Source: Nostoc sp. 'Peltigera membranacea cyanobiont' 210A
GTDB taxonomy: Bacteria > Cyanobacteriota > Cyanobacteriia > Cyanobacteriales > Nostocaceae
DNA length: 64,000 nucleotides
Direction of reading: 5' to 3'
NCBI RefSeq assembly: GCF_002246015.1
Contig: NZ_NOLJ01000011.1
Location: 168,079-232,078, forward strand
The first letter of the stretch is position 1. Each line of letters begins with the position of its first letter. The notes below the pieces were generated by a model. The model was not told the origin of the DNA. It saw nothing but the letters and a program-made list of their open reading frames with translations, and ran no database searches. A program made the translations under genes and the position numbers. Shown in pieces: positions 18,690-28,825 of the stretch.

Positions 18690-18757
18690 TTGAACACTCT
18701 CTACATTTAGAGCTAAAAGTATGGGAGTCATCTTTTGCCTTTAGTCCTGATAGTGAG

Positions 18758-20098
18758 ATGCTGGCATATACTTGGAATGAAAAAATTATCTTGGTTAATT
18801 CCAACACTGGCCAGCAAATTAATCAAATAGATTTGCAATCAGAACCAGTTGTTTCAGTCGTTTTCAGTGCAGATGGACAAAATCTCTACGAAAGTTTTTA
18901 TGTTAACGAATTGAAAATATGGAACCCGTTAACGGGGGAGTTAATTCAAAATCTCAAAAACCACTCCGCCAATTATACGGCTATTGTATTTGATGGCAAT
19001 GCCGAAGGTCTAGGTATGATGGGTACAGGAGAACCCTTTGAGTTAATTAACGTTGGTCATGAGACAAGGACATTAAAGGGTTATTCTAGCGGTATCCTCA
19101 CTCAAGCACACAGCCCAGATGGGAAATTCACTGCCCGAAGTGCCCCAGATTTAGACGGTCAGATAGAACTGCTAGACAGACAAACTGGTAAACAAATTTG
19201 CCTGCTCACCGGACACGAAGCAGCAGTGCAATCTTTGGCTTTTAGCCCTGATAGTCAGACCTTAGCCAGCAAAAGCGCTGAAGATTTTAAGCTGTGGCAA
19301 GTTACAGAGAGAAAGGAAACATATAGTTGTTTGCGATCGCAACGCAGGTACTACCCAACTATTGCTTTTACTCAAGGGAATAATCAATCAAATCCAGTTT
19401 TAATCAGCAGCGATTTCTATGGTGAATTTGAAGATAGACAGGCTACACCCGCTAACAACGACGAAGAGAAATGGAACTCTAGAAGCTCCGGTTGGTCTTG
19501 TGGCTCTCGTGTTACCCTGAGCGCAGATGGAAAAGTACTGGCAAGACGCTATGAGGAGCAACCAGTACAACTGTGGAATTTACAAACTGGCGAGGAATTG
19601 GGTGTTGTAAATTTAGGTACTGAATATGACAATCCATTAGCACTCAGTTCGACTGGAGATATTTTGGCGGCTGGGTATCGGGGAAAAATTGCACTGTGGG
19701 ATGTAAAAACAAACACGATGATTTACACTTTTACAGATCGCTCTGACTGGATGAAGCAAATTGTCTTTAGCCCAGATGATCAAATTCTTGCCAGTGGAGG
19801 TTATGACCATACAATAAAACTGTGGAATTTGCAGACAAATTGTGAGATTAAAACGCTACAAGAGTATTCTTGCATTCAGGCTCTAGTATTCAGTCCCCTA
19901 GAGCCAATCTTAGCTAGTGTCAGTAGAGACAGTACCCTCAGACTCTGGGACTTGGAGACAATGGAAGAAATCCACTGTTTCAAAACCGATCAAGAAGAAG
20001 TAATCAATTTAAAATTTAGTCCAGACGGAAAGTTGTTAGCCAGTAGTAACAAAAACAGCATTCGATTGTGGAAATTAAAGCGAACATCGCAATTATAG
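18758..20098 (+). CDS. WD40-repeat protein, N-terminus apparently missing
   Basis: A 446-residue beta-propeller protein with WD40 repeats such as IVFSPDDQILASGGYDHTIK ending in LWNLQ, and LRLWDLETMEEI near the end. The first possible start (ATG 18758) falls inside a repeat: codons upstream in the same frame read WESSFAFSPDSEM, and the frame is open back to 18653 with no ATG, GTG or TTG before 18758. This indicates that translation originally came from the preceding pentapeptide gene. It may now be translated poorly, from an internal start. A scaffold role is likely; no enzyme domain is visible. Confidence 0.8.
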   Translation: MLAYTWNEKIILVNSNTGQQINQIDLQSEPVVSVVFSADGQNLYESFYVNELKIWNPLTGELIQNLKNHSANYTAIVFDGNAEGLGMMGTGEPFELINVGHETRTLKGYSSGILTQAHSPDGKFTARSAPDLDGQIELLDRQTGKQICLLTGHEAAVQSLAFSPDSQTLASKSAEDFKLWQVTERKETYSCLRSQRRYYPTIAFTQGNNQSNPVLISSDFYGEFEDRQATPANNDEEKWNSRSSGWSCGSRVTLSADGKVLARRYEEQPVQLWNLQTGEELGVVNLGTEYDNPLALSSTGDILAAGYRGKIALWDVKTNTMIYTFTDRSDWMKQIVFSPDDQILASGGYDHTIKLWNLQTNCEIKTLQEYSCIQALVFSPLEPILASVSRDSTLRLWDLETMEEIHCFKTDQEEVINLKFSPDGKLLASSNKNSIRLWKLKRTSQL

Positions 20099-20105
20099 GC
20101 ACTTT

Positions 20106-21362
20106 TCAAACCGACAATAACCGCACTGCTTCCCCAAAAGGAAACTCCTCTAAAGTCAAACCACCAGGAGTTACCACCCACAACACAGGTAATTCCGGTA
20201 GTTTATCAGGGAAAGTACCATAACCATCTGTTAAATAAATACAAACGCCTTGAGTTTGCCCATCCCAACTTTCTGCAACTTTCTCAAAAAACGGTACAAA
20301 TGATGTGCCACCACCACCTTGAGGTTTTGGCAGAGTCAAATCGAGATTGAGTTTGTAGGGCCCGTAAGCTTCGGCATCAACGTAATAAAGCTCACATTTT
20401 AAATGAGGATAAGCACTCAAAATTCCCTGCACCTCGCCTAAAAACATCCACAATTGCTGATTATCAATAGAACCGCTAGTATCTACAGCTACATATACCT
20501 CTACATTTTCTGCTTGCAGAGTTTCCAAATACAGTTTCCGCCCAATAAAGCGGCGGTCAAAGCCTGCAAAGTCAGTAGGAGTCTGTACCAGATAACGCCA
20601 AAGGTAACTACGCCAATTAATTTGAGCAGTGGTTAATGCTCCGAGTTCCCGTTCTATCCCGGCTGGCAGTAAGCCTTGATTAACTGTACGAGCAATAACA
20701 GCAGCTTGTTGCAAAGCATTGCGCCAGTGTGCTTCTAAAGCTGCTTTTCTTGCTTCTGACAGACTATCGCTGTTTGTGTAAGAAGTTTCAGCAGTCGGAT
20801 GGGCAAAGTCGTTAGGGTGTGCTGTCTTTCCTGTTTCCTGAGCGTCTCCTGCCTGATTTCTGCTGTCATTGTTAGTCACATCTGAAGAGGATGAGGCATC
20901 AAAAGGGGCTTCATTGAGTAGATCGGGATGCAGTAGTTTTACGGAATCATTAGTATTCTTTAACAGTAATTCATAAATTTCTTCTACACTGAGATGCTCC
21001 AGTTTAGGTTCTCGCAATCTTCCCGGAGGCAGTTCAAATACACCCTGTTGGCTAATAATGCCATTAACTACAATATCTGCGGCAATATTCCACAGTTCCG
21101 CTTCCCGCACACCCCGGCGCGGCACATGCAGAAGTGCAGCGTGTAAAACTTCGTGCAGTAGCAGTCCATCCTGTTGAGTGGTGGGTAAAGAAAGCAAATA
21201 CTCTGGATTAAAAAAGATATCTTTGCCGTCAGTGGCAGCAGTTGGTAATTGCTGTGAAGGAACGAAGCGAGCAAACAATGCCAGAGTAGCGAAAAATGGC
21301 GACTTCATCCGCAAACGCAGCACAGAAGCACTGATAATCCGAGAGCTATTTTCATTATTCAT
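20106..21362 (-). CDS. Putative metallopeptidase / VWA-like protein (DUF2201 type)
   Basis: A 418-residue protein with an N-terminal zinc-peptidase-like domain (LLLHEVLHAALLH; HExxH at residues 70-74) and a C-terminal VWA-like domain beginning VYVAVDTSGSIDN, a metal-binding DxSxS site. A polar, low-complexity linker (about 150-215) separates them. The family is typically encoded next to a MoxR-like AAA ATPase, as here: the ATPase gene ends 14 bases upstream on the same strand. Such pairs are thought to act as chaperones for metal insertion or complex assembly; the client is unknown. Confidence 0.85.
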   Translation of the reverse strand: MNNENSSRIISASVLRLRMKSPFFATLALFARFVPSQQLPTAATDGKDIFFNPEYLLSLPTTQQDGLLLHEVLHAALLHVPRRGVREAELWNIAADIVVNGIISQQGVFELPPGRLREPKLEHLSVEEIYELLLKNTNDSVKLLHPDLLNEAPFDASSSSDVTNNDSRNQAGDAQETGKTAHPNDFAHPTAETSYTNSDSLSEARKAALEAHWRNALQQAAVIARTVNQGLLPAGIERELGALTTAQINWRSYLWRYLVQTPTDFAGFDRRFIGRKLYLETLQAENVEVYVAVDTSGSIDNQQLWMFLGEVQGILSAYPHLKCELYYVDAEAYGPYKLNLDLTLPKPQGGGGTSFVPFFEKVAESWDGQTQGVCIYLTDGYGTFPDKLPELPVLWVVTPGGLTLEEFPFGEAVRLLSV

Positions 21363-21376
21363 CTGTTCTGTCTCGT

Positions 21377-22378
21377 TTACAAACCCATTAGCTGTTGAAA
21401 ATCTTTCATAAACTGCTGCAATTTTGCGTCTTTCTGGACTAATTGCGCCAAAACACCCAGATGTCCTTTACTCCGCATGACTCGAAATAAATCGACTGCA
21501 AATAACTGCACCCATTCGGCTGTTGCAACTTGACTTAGCCACATAAAAGCGTTGTAGGCTTGGTTTGCGTCAGCAGCCCGCACTGTTAAACCAACTGCTG
21601 TGGCATACTTAGTACTTGGTTCTTGAGGCCAGGGAATGCGATCGCCTTTACCTGCCAAAATAGGTGTCAGATTCGGTAGTGTTTTGTAAAGCTGAATAAA
21701 AGCATGAAACTCAGTCGCTGTAGAAACCCCCACCGCCGGAGTAATATCTAATTCTGCGTGGTGTAGCGCACTTGCCATTTCCCAAGAACGAGGTGAAGGC
21801 CAAGCGGGTTGCTGGGGATCGATTTTGTGCAACAATGTGGGGCGAAAGGAAAGAAAGGCTATTATTTGCTCGTGTACGCCTGCTTCTAAGGCATAAGCTT
21901 TGAAGCTGTTAAAATCAGCTTGTGCCTCCAGATGTAAAAACCTATTTGCTAAAGGTGCAGGCATATCAAAGACAGCTGCACGGTCTTCTTTACGGTTGCC
22001 AGCAGCCCAGACAAACCAACCTGATGGTACAACGTAAGAGCCGACTTTTCGATCTAAAATCAACTGTTGAGCGACTCCCTGCATTGCTGGCGGTGCCATA
22101 TTTAGTTCATCTAAAAACAGGATGCCTTTACCGCCACGAGGCAGGAATTCTGGCGGATACCACTTTGAAATACCATCTTCGGCAACGGGTAAACCGCGCA
22201 AGTCGGTGGGCGCGAGTTGACTGAGGCGGACATCCACAAAGTCGATATCATACTCTTGAGCTATCTGTCCGACAATGCTTGATTTGCCAATGCCAGGAGG
22301 CCCCCAAATCATCGTACTAATTTGCAAGTTTTTACGGATAAGGTTGTCTAAATATGCTTTTAGATCGGAAGGTGTCAT
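21377..22378 (-). CDS. MoxR-type AAA+ ATPase
   Basis: A 333-residue AAA+ ATPase with Walker A WGPPGIGKSS (residues 25-34), Walker B GILFLDELNMAPP, and sensor-1-like WAAGNRKED. It belongs to the MoxR/ChlI-like group that partners with VWA proteins. The gene is the first of a two-gene set with the metallopeptidase/VWA-like gene (14-base gap). It probably remodels or inserts cofactors into a target complex; no specific pathway can be named. Confidence 0.88.
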   Translation of the reverse strand: MTPSDLKAYLDNLIRKNLQISTMIWGPPGIGKSSIVGQIAQEYDIDFVDVRLSQLAPTDLRGLPVAEDGISKWYPPEFLPRGGKGILFLDELNMAPPAMQGVAQQLILDRKVGSYVVPSGWFVWAAGNRKEDRAAVFDMPAPLANRFLHLEAQADFNSFKAYALEAGVHEQIIAFLSFRPTLLHKIDPQQPAWPSPRSWEMASALHHAELDITPAVGVSTATEFHAFIQLYKTLPNLTPILAGKGDRIPWPQEPSTKYATAVGLTVRAADANQAYNAFMWLSQVATAEWVQLFAVDLFRVMRSKGHLGVLAQLVQKDAKLQQFMKDFQQLMGL

Positions 22379-22747
22379 GGATTTTCGATTTTCGATAAAC
22401 GCTCAGTAGATGGAACTTCGGCTTCTGTTGAGAAGTCAAGGATACGGGTATTATATTTGAGCATCTACAGTTTGTACCTGAAAACTATATTTTCAAAATG
22501 GGTTTTCCAATCGGAGAATCTGCGCCATCCAGCTTACTTTTGACTTGGCCTTACTAGTGCGGTTTTTTGGTGCGTTGGCGTAGCCCGTCGTAGACATCGC
22601 AGCTATTAAACATCGCTGAAATACTCAAATTGCGTGTAGCATTTATGTACTATAACTTTAGTTATGGAAAATAAATAAAGTGTAATCTTTATTTGAGAGT
22701 AAGCGGATTTATCTGTAAGGTCTTAACTACGAATTACTGTCTTTTCT
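22379..22747. promoter_or_regulatory. Divergent promoter region between the AAA ATPase and M61 peptidase genes
   Basis: About 370 bases. It holds a GTTGGCGTAGCCCGTCGTAG interspersed repeat (22574-22593) and otherwise unique AT-rich DNA near 22620-22720. It must carry the promoters of both divergent units. No distinct operator was recognised. Confidence 0.35.
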
Positions 22748-22807
22748 ATGAGATGCTCCGCGATCGCAGTGGGGCCTAGCTTATTAACAATTACCTCAGC
22801 AAACAAG

Positions 22808-24589
22808 ATGACTGAAGCAACAGCAACTCGTCCCAATACCTACGTTGAGGAAACTAGGTCAACGATTCATTACCTAGTGGCAATGTCCCAACCAGAAACC
22901 CATCTGTTTGAAGTGACTTTACGCCTTGTGGATTATTCCTCACCGATTCTCGATTTAAAATTGCCCGTTTGGACACCAGGTTCCTATTTAGTCCGAGAAT
23001 ACGCCAAGAATTTACAGGATTTTGAGGCTTTTGCAGAGGATAAACCTTTAGCTTGGCGGAAGATCGGTAAAAATCACTGGCAGGTAGACAAAATAGGTGT
23101 TTCGGAATTAACTGTACGTTACCGCATTTTTGCGAATGAGCTATCGGTACGAACCAATCACTTAGATACCACTCACGGTTATTTTAACGGTGCGGCAATA
23201 TTTTTTAGAATACCAGGTTGGGATAAGCAACCCATTCGCGTCACTATCGTACCACCACACCCGGAATGGCAGGTAACTACTGCCTTACCTCCCGTTGGTG
23301 AGGAAACAAATACTTTCTTGGCTGGCGATTTTGATACTCTGGTGGATACTCCCTTTGAGATTGGTAGCCACCAATTGTATAAATTTGAGGTCTTAGGAAA
23401 ACCTCATGAATTGGCAATCTGGGGACAAGGTAATTACCAAGCCCAGCAAATGATTGCTGATATCCAAAAAATTATCCAAGTAGAAGCGCAGATGTTTGGC
23501 GGTTTGCCATATCAACGATATGTGTTTCTGCTACATTTATTTAGCCAAGCTTTTGGCGGCTTGGAGCATAAAGACTCTTGCTCTTTAATTTACCAGCGTT
23601 TTGGGTTTCGCGCTCAGGAAAAATACGATCGCTTTCTGCAATTAGTTGCACACGAGTTCTTTCACTTATGGAATGTCAAGCGAATTCGCCCAAAAGCATT
23701 AGAGGTTTTTGATTACGACCAAGAAAATTACACACCATCATTATGGTTTTGTGAAGGTACTACTAGTTACTACGACTTGTTAATTCCTTTGCGGGCGGGA
23801 ATTTATGATGTGAAGTCGTATTTGAATAACTTGGGTAAGGAAATTACCAGATATGAAATAACACCGGGGCGCAAGGTACAACCCGTTTCCGAGTCGAGTT
23901 TTGATGCCTGGATAAAACTCTATCGCCCGGATGCCAATAGCGGTAATTCCCAAATTTCCTACTATTTAAAAGGAGAAATGGTATCGTTGTTGCTGGATTT
24001 GCTGATTCGCTCTACTCACAACAATCAGCGCTCCCTCGATGACGTAATGCTGAAAATGTGGCAGCAATTTGGGCAAGATGAAATTGGCTATACCCCAGAA
24101 CAGTTGCAGGAAGTTATCGAATCTGTTGCCGGAATCGATTTGACTGATTTTTTTAAACGCTACATTGATAGTACTGATGATTTGCCTTTCAATCAGTATT
24201 TAGAACCCTTTGGCTTGCAGTTGGTAGCCGATCAGCAGGAAGAACCTTACCTGGGTGTGAGAATAAATACAGAAAATGGGCGGGAGATCGTTAAGTTTGT
24301 GGAGACTGGTTCACCTGCACAAGTAAGGGGAATTGATGCAGGTGATGAGTTGTTAGCAATTGATGGGATTAAGGTAACGGCGGGTGGCTTAAGCGATCGC
24401 CTGAAAGATTACCAACCCAACGATACCATCCAAATCGCAGTTTTCCACCAAGACGAACTCCGTACCTATTCCATCACTCTCGCGTCACCACGCCCCACTC
24501 GATATCAGGTAAAGCCTGTTGATTATCCTAACTCTACACAGCAGCAAAACTTTGCTGGATGGCTGGGGGCTGCGATCGTAACTGTTTGA
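22808..24589 (+). CDS. M61 family metallopeptidase with PDZ domain (glycyl aminopeptidase-like)
   Basis: About 593 residues from ATG 22808 (MTEATATRPN); the frame also opens at ATG 22748, but those 20 residues contain a GCGATCGC-type word and look non-coding. The N-terminal domain has LKLPVWTPGSYLVREYAKN, the catalytic domain has VAHEFFHLWNVKRIRP (zinc ligands in HExxH) and the following FCEGTTSYYDL glutamate, and a PDZ domain lies at the C-terminus (EPYLGVRI to GDELLAIDGIKV). Relatives are broad aminopeptidases preferring Gly/Ala. No signal peptide is visible. Confidence 0.9.
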   Translation: MTEATATRPNTYVEETRSTIHYLVAMSQPETHLFEVTLRLVDYSSPILDLKLPVWTPGSYLVREYAKNLQDFEAFAEDKPLAWRKIGKNHWQVDKIGVSELTVRYRIFANELSVRTNHLDTTHGYFNGAAIFFRIPGWDKQPIRVTIVPPHPEWQVTTALPPVGEETNTFLAGDFDTLVDTPFEIGSHQLYKFEVLGKPHELAIWGQGNYQAQQMIADIQKIIQVEAQMFGGLPYQRYVFLLHLFSQAFGGLEHKDSCSLIYQRFGFRAQEKYDRFLQLVAHEFFHLWNVKRIRPKALEVFDYDQENYTPSLWFCEGTTSYYDLLIPLRAGIYDVKSYLNNLGKEITRYEITPGRKVQPVSESSFDAWIKLYRPDANSGNSQISYYLKGEMVSLLLDLLIRSTHNNQRSLDDVMLKMWQQFGQDEIGYTPEQLQEVIESVAGIDLTDFFKRYIDSTDDLPFNQYLEPFGLQLVADQQEEPYLGVRINTENGREIVKFVETGSPAQVRGIDAGDELLAIDGIKVTAGGLSDRLKDYQPNDTIQIAVFHQDELRTYSITLASPRPTRYQVKPVDYPNSTQQQNFAGWLGAAIVTV

Positions 24590-24599
24590 TAAAGGGATT

Positions 24600-24680
24600 G
24601 GGGATTGGGCACAAGAGGCAGAGGGGATAAAACTTACTACAACTCCTTTGCTCCCCTGCTCCCCTGCTCCCCTGCTCCTT
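24600..24680. repeat. GCTCCCCT tandem repeat between convergent genes
   Basis: A G-rich stretch then four copies of GCTCCCCT-like units (about 24650-24678), of the same kind as the GGGGAGCA copies at 41227-41260. A common slipped-strand repeat of the host; no gene. Confidence 0.5.
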
Positions 24681-24688
24681 CCCCACTT

Positions 24689-26458
24689 CTAAGCCGTTCT
24701 CACCGCCCCAGAGTAAATCAAACCCCGTTGTAGATCCAGCGTTATAATCGCCCCATCGCGAATCACCTGCGTTGCCTGCTTCACACCAACAATCACTGGT
24801 ACACCGAGACGCAAGCCAATTACTGCCGCGTGACTTGTGAGACTTTCTTCTTCGGTAATAATCCCGGCAGCTTTCCGAATTGCCTCAACAAAATCGGCAC
24901 TAGTGCGGGATGCAACCAAAATATCTCCGGGATTAAAGTTACTCACATCCATACCAGTATTAGCCACGCGTGCGCGACCACTTACTGAACCTTGTCCCAG
25001 TCCAATTCCGTGACCTAGTACTGCCGTCACCACCTCTACCTTAATCAAATCTGTAGAGCCAGAAATCCCCTGGAGTGTACCAGCCGTCATCACTACTAAA
25101 TCACCCTGAGACAGTAACTTAAGCTCCTGAGCCACGTTAATCGCAGCCTGAAATGTCTGACCAGTGGAAGGTAATCCTAGCACCAACAACGGTTTGACTC
25201 CCCACACCATCTGTAGCTGCCGCGCCACATTTACATGGGGTGTCACTGCCAAAATTGGTGTATGAGGACGAAACTTAGAGACATTGCGAGCTGTTGCCCC
25301 CGTTTGCGTTAGGGTCATAATTGCCGCTGCACCTAGTTGTTCGGCAATTTGACCGACAGCTTGACTAATCGCATTGGGAATGGAGCGTCGGGCATCTCTC
25401 GTAGAACGTAGGTTTAGGTGTTGGGCTTCTTCCTGCTCCATACGTTCGGCAATTCGCGCCATCGTCGCCACTGCTTCTACAGGGAAGCTACCCACGGCGG
25501 TTTCGTTGGAGAGCATCACCGCGTCTGTGCCGTCTAAAATCGCATTTGCCACATCCGATACTTCAGCGCGGGTAGGACGAGGATTGCTCACCATGCTATC
25601 TAACATCTGAGTAGCAGTGATGATCGGAATCCCCAAGCGATTTGCTGTTGCAATTAACCGCTTTTGGAGTACCGGAACATCTTCCGCTGGCAATTCCACC
25701 CCTAAGTCCCCTCTGGCAACCATCACGCCATCACACAAAGCCAGAATTGCCTCCATTTGTTCAATGGCTTCGTGCTTTTCAATTTTGGCAACCACTGGCA
25801 CTTGCTTGCCTGTACTAGAAATTAGTTCTTTAATTTCGATCATGTCCTGGGGATTGCGGACAAAGGAAAGTGCCACCCAATCGACACCCTGATCTAGACC
25901 AAACATCAGATCCTCTCGGTCTTTGTCGGTCATTGCCTTAATTGACAGGTAAACGCCAGGAAAGTTTACGCCTTTATTGTTAGAAAGTTTACCAGGCACG
26001 GTGATCCGACAATGCAAATCACCTTTGTCCCGATTAATTTCCTCCACCAGCATTTCTACTCGTCCATCATCGAGGAGAATTTTTGCCCCAACTGGGACTT
26101 CTTCGGCTAAATAATCGTAGGTGACACAACTAATTTCTTGCGTGCCTACTATTGGACGATTTGTCAAGGTGAAGCGATCGCCTTTTGCCAAAACTATAGA
26201 CCCGTTGTCAAACTTCCCCAAGCGAATTTTTGGGCCCTGCAAGTCTTGGAGAATAGCCACTGGCTGATTTAATTCAAAAGCGGTTTGCCGAATTAAGCGA
26301 ATACTACGCTGATGGTCGGCATGAGTTCCGTGGGAGAAGTTTAGCCGCAGCGTCGTGGCTCCCGCTTCAATAATCGCCTTGAGCATTTCAGGACTGCTAG
26401 TGGCGGGGCCAATAGTAGCGACAATTTTTGTCCGGCGCAGAGAATCTCGTAATTGCAT
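24689..26458 (-). CDS. pyk: Pyruvate kinase with C-terminal PEP-utiliser domain
   Basis: A 589-residue glycolytic enzyme converting phosphoenolpyruvate and ADP to pyruvate and ATP. Visible features: TKIVATIGPATSSPEML at the start, LRLNFSHGTHADH, the active-site VAKIEKHEAI, GVMVARGDLGVELP and MLSNETAVG. The last 100 residues form an added PEP-utilising mobile domain with TSHAAVIGLRLGVPVIVG, the long form usual in cyanobacteria and some Bacilli. The gene stands alone, with crtR divergent upstream. Confidence 0.96.
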   Translation of the reverse strand: MQLRDSLRRTKIVATIGPATSSPEMLKAIIEAGATTLRLNFSHGTHADHQRSIRLIRQTAFELNQPVAILQDLQGPKIRLGKFDNGSIVLAKGDRFTLTNRPIVGTQEISCVTYDYLAEEVPVGAKILLDDGRVEMLVEEINRDKGDLHCRITVPGKLSNNKGVNFPGVYLSIKAMTDKDREDLMFGLDQGVDWVALSFVRNPQDMIEIKELISSTGKQVPVVAKIEKHEAIEQMEAILALCDGVMVARGDLGVELPAEDVPVLQKRLIATANRLGIPIITATQMLDSMVSNPRPTRAEVSDVANAILDGTDAVMLSNETAVGSFPVEAVATMARIAERMEQEEAQHLNLRSTRDARRSIPNAISQAVGQIAEQLGAAAIMTLTQTGATARNVSKFRPHTPILAVTPHVNVARQLQMVWGVKPLLVLGLPSTGQTFQAAINVAQELKLLSQGDLVVMTAGTLQGISGSTDLIKVEVVTAVLGHGIGLGQGSVSGRARVANTGMDVSNFNPGDILVASRTSADFVEAIRKAAGIITEEESLTSHAAVIGLRLGVPVIVGVKQATQVIRDGAIITLDLQRGLIYSGAVRTA

Positions 26459-26838
26459 AGGGGCTGAAGTTAGGGAGCTATCTGGGAAGTCATCGTAACT
26501 TAAGTGGCATCTCCTTTTCAGTCACTGCTATATCAATAAGATATAAGCAGTTAGATGAGGGTTTATGGGAGAATGGGGCTGTGGGATAGACTAGATATAG
26601 TACATCAATCTTGTATCCATCCTCCCCACGAAGGAGTTTGTTCCATAAACTTTCTGCCGATTGTCATACCCCACTTATCAGTAAAGACTAGGCTTCGTCT
26701 GGAATCATAGCGTTATTCATCTGCTGATATGCAAAGCTGTGGATAAATATTGCTATACAAAAATTTGCAAAACTTTATCATTCAATAATATTTATCGTAT
26801 ATTCGTAATGTCTGCTCAAAAAGGAGTCAATCTTAAAG
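26459..26838. promoter_or_regulatory. Divergent pyk-crtR intergenic region
   Basis: About 380 bases, unique and AT-rich near crtR, with no interspersed repeat recognised. It must hold promoters for pyk (minus) and crtR (plus). AAAAAGGAG (26818-26826) lies 13 bases before the crtR ATG, a good ribosome site. No operator is clear. Confidence 0.4.
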
Positions 26839-27729
26839 ATGATCGCATCGGAGGTACAAAAGCCACTGACAATCCCACCCAAGGAATTTTTAGCGCCTCC
26901 TGGTGATTTCAATCCGACGCTGCTGCTGTTTTCTGTAGCTGTATCCATGCTGGTGTTATCCAACTTTGGTTACTGGCTTTGGGAATGGCCGCACTGGCTA
27001 TGCTTTTGCGTTAATACTATTGCCTTGCATTGTGCTGGAACCGTAATTCATGATGCCTGTCACCAATCTGCCCATCGCAACCGGGTGATGAATGCAATGT
27101 TAGGGCATGGCAGTGCGTTGATGCTAGCTTTTGCTTTTCCAGTCTTTACGCGAGTGCATTTACAGCATCATGGTCATGTCAATCATCCTAAAGACGACCC
27201 AGATCATTATGTCTCTACGGGTGGGCCTCTGTGGCTGATTGCAGTGCGGTTTTTGTACCACGAGGTGTTTTTCTTTCAACGGCGACTGTGGCGTAAGTAT
27301 GAGCTATTAGAATGGTTCATCAGCCGCTTAATTGTCGGTGTAATTGTTTATATATCAGTGCAGTACCACTTTTTGGGTTATATTCTGAATTTTTGGTTTT
27401 TACCGGCTTTTGTGGTAGGGATAGCACTGGGATTATTTTTTGACTATTTACCCCATCGTCCTTTTGCCGAGCGCGATCGCTGGAAAAATGCTCGCGTTTA
27501 TCCTAACCCGATTCTCAATATCTTGATTATGGGACAGAATTACCACTTAATTCATCATTTATGGCCTTCTATTCCTTGGTATAATTACCAGCCTGCATAT
27601 TATGTGATGAAGCCCCTGTTAGATGAAAAAGGATGTTATCAAACTTCAGGATTGTTGCAGAAAAAGGACTTTTTTGAGTTCGTTTACGACATCTTTTTAG
27701 GAATTAGATTTCATCATCAAAAAGAATAG
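26839..27729 (+). CDS. crtR: Beta-carotene hydroxylase CrtR
   Basis: A 296-residue membrane di-iron hydroxylase of the fatty-acid-desaturase superfamily. Histidine boxes are HDACHQSAHR (71-80), HLQHHGHVNH (107-116) and NYHLIHHLWPSIPWYNYQ near 235-252, with further DYLPHRPF. Cyanobacterial CrtR adds 3-hydroxyl groups to beta-carotene or to myxol and echinenone precursors, giving zeaxanthin and myxoxanthophylls. Length matches the family. Other carotenoid genes are not adjacent, though crtQ lies in the same window. Confidence 0.93.
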   Translation: MIASEVQKPLTIPPKEFLAPPGDFNPTLLLFSVAVSMLVLSNFGYWLWEWPHWLCFCVNTIALHCAGTVIHDACHQSAHRNRVMNAMLGHGSALMLAFAFPVFTRVHLQHHGHVNHPKDDPDHYVSTGGPLWLIAVRFLYHEVFFFQRRLWRKYELLEWFISRLIVGVIVYISVQYHFLGYILNFWFLPAFVVGIALGLFFDYLPHRPFAERDRWKNARVYPNPILNILIMGQNYHLIHHLWPSIPWYNYQPAYYVMKPLLDEKGCYQTSGLLQKKDFFEFVYDIFLGIRFHHQKE

Positions 27730-27986
27730 AGTTGTTGTATGAAGCTCGTGTCAACAATCTGCTATTTCAACTGTTGCTAAGACACTGCGAACACTGGGTA
27801 TAAATGGAAGCAAATCAGGTAGGCGATTACTAGATGCCACCAGAACAACGACCGCAACTCCAGCCTGTTGCAAGTTTTGCTGATATCGACTTAGCACAAC
27901 TGTATCCAATTAAATCCTCTAGGTTATTTAAGTAAGCCCAGAGTTTTACGGTCTTGTCATAACTAGTAGAAGGGATGGTCTCTTTT

Positions 27987-28562
27987 TTAACCAACATTAC
28001 CCGCAGATAACACTTGTTCAACTGTAAGCGCAATTTCTGGGAAAGTTACAGACACAATTTGCTGACTCCCGCTAAACTCTTTTTCCTCGTACAATCCTTC
28101 TGACAACAATAAAATCGTAATTTTTGACTCTATTGGATCTACAATCCAATATTCAGGAATCTCTAACGCTGCATATTCAGAACGTTTATATCGATAATCG
28201 CGTTTTACTGAATCAGGACTGACAACTTCCACTACTAATATCGGCGCAGACTGACAAACAGCAGACTCATCAAGGAATTCCATTACCTGTTCAGTCCTTA
28301 CAACATAAACATCAGGCAATCTTGACTTCCGCCATCCCGTTCTTACCCCTGCCTCTCTAAAACATAGCCAAGGTAAACTCAAGCGATTGATTTCTGCCTT
28401 AAAGTTATCCTGAATAAAGTCAGAAATTAGTAAATGTCTAAAAGTTGGTGGATTCATGCGTTCTAGTTTCCCATCCACCAGTTCATAACGGCTATCAGTA
28501 CCATCGTTATAAGCGAGATATTCTTCAAAAGAGTATAGACGCTCTGTAGTTGTCTGTGTCAT
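27987..28562 (-). CDS. Uma2 family (DUF820) restriction-endonuclease-fold protein
   Basis: A 191-residue protein from ATG 28562 (MTQTTTERLYSFEEYLAYND); the frame extends to 28658, but that part is unlike the family. It shows the Uma2 PD-(D/E)xK core: SRLPDVYVVRTE with the Asp, ILVVEVVSPDS with the Glu, and EYWIVDP. The family is greatly expanded in cyanobacteria; activity is mostly untested and a DNA-transaction role is presumed. The gene stands alone between crtR and a small hypothetical gene. Confidence 0.88.
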   Translation of the reverse strand: MTQTTTERLYSFEEYLAYNDGTDSRYELVDGKLERMNPPTFRHLLISDFIQDNFKAEINRLSLPWLCFREAGVRTGWRKSRLPDVYVVRTEQVMEFLDESAVCQSAPILVVEVVSPDSVKRDYRYKRSEYAALEIPEYWIVDPIESKITILLLSEGLYEEKEFSGSQQIVSVTFPEIALTVEQVLSAGNVG

Positions 28563-28825
28563 CGCGCAACTTTTAAATAAAGGTTTTCTTGAGGTAGTAC
28601 TCAAAAAATCATGAGGAAGTGTACATTGGCTTGTAGTAGCGTTTAAACGTGTAGGCAAATAAAAAAACTGTATAATTTTATCCCCGACAAAGCACGATTC
28701 TATCGTTAGCTACTCAACACTTTGGAAAAAATAAAGTTGTACATACAATTTAATCATAGTACCATCCCAAAAAAATCCCAAAATTCTACTGCGGCACAAT
28801 TTTATGCGATCGCATTTGCTAAAAA

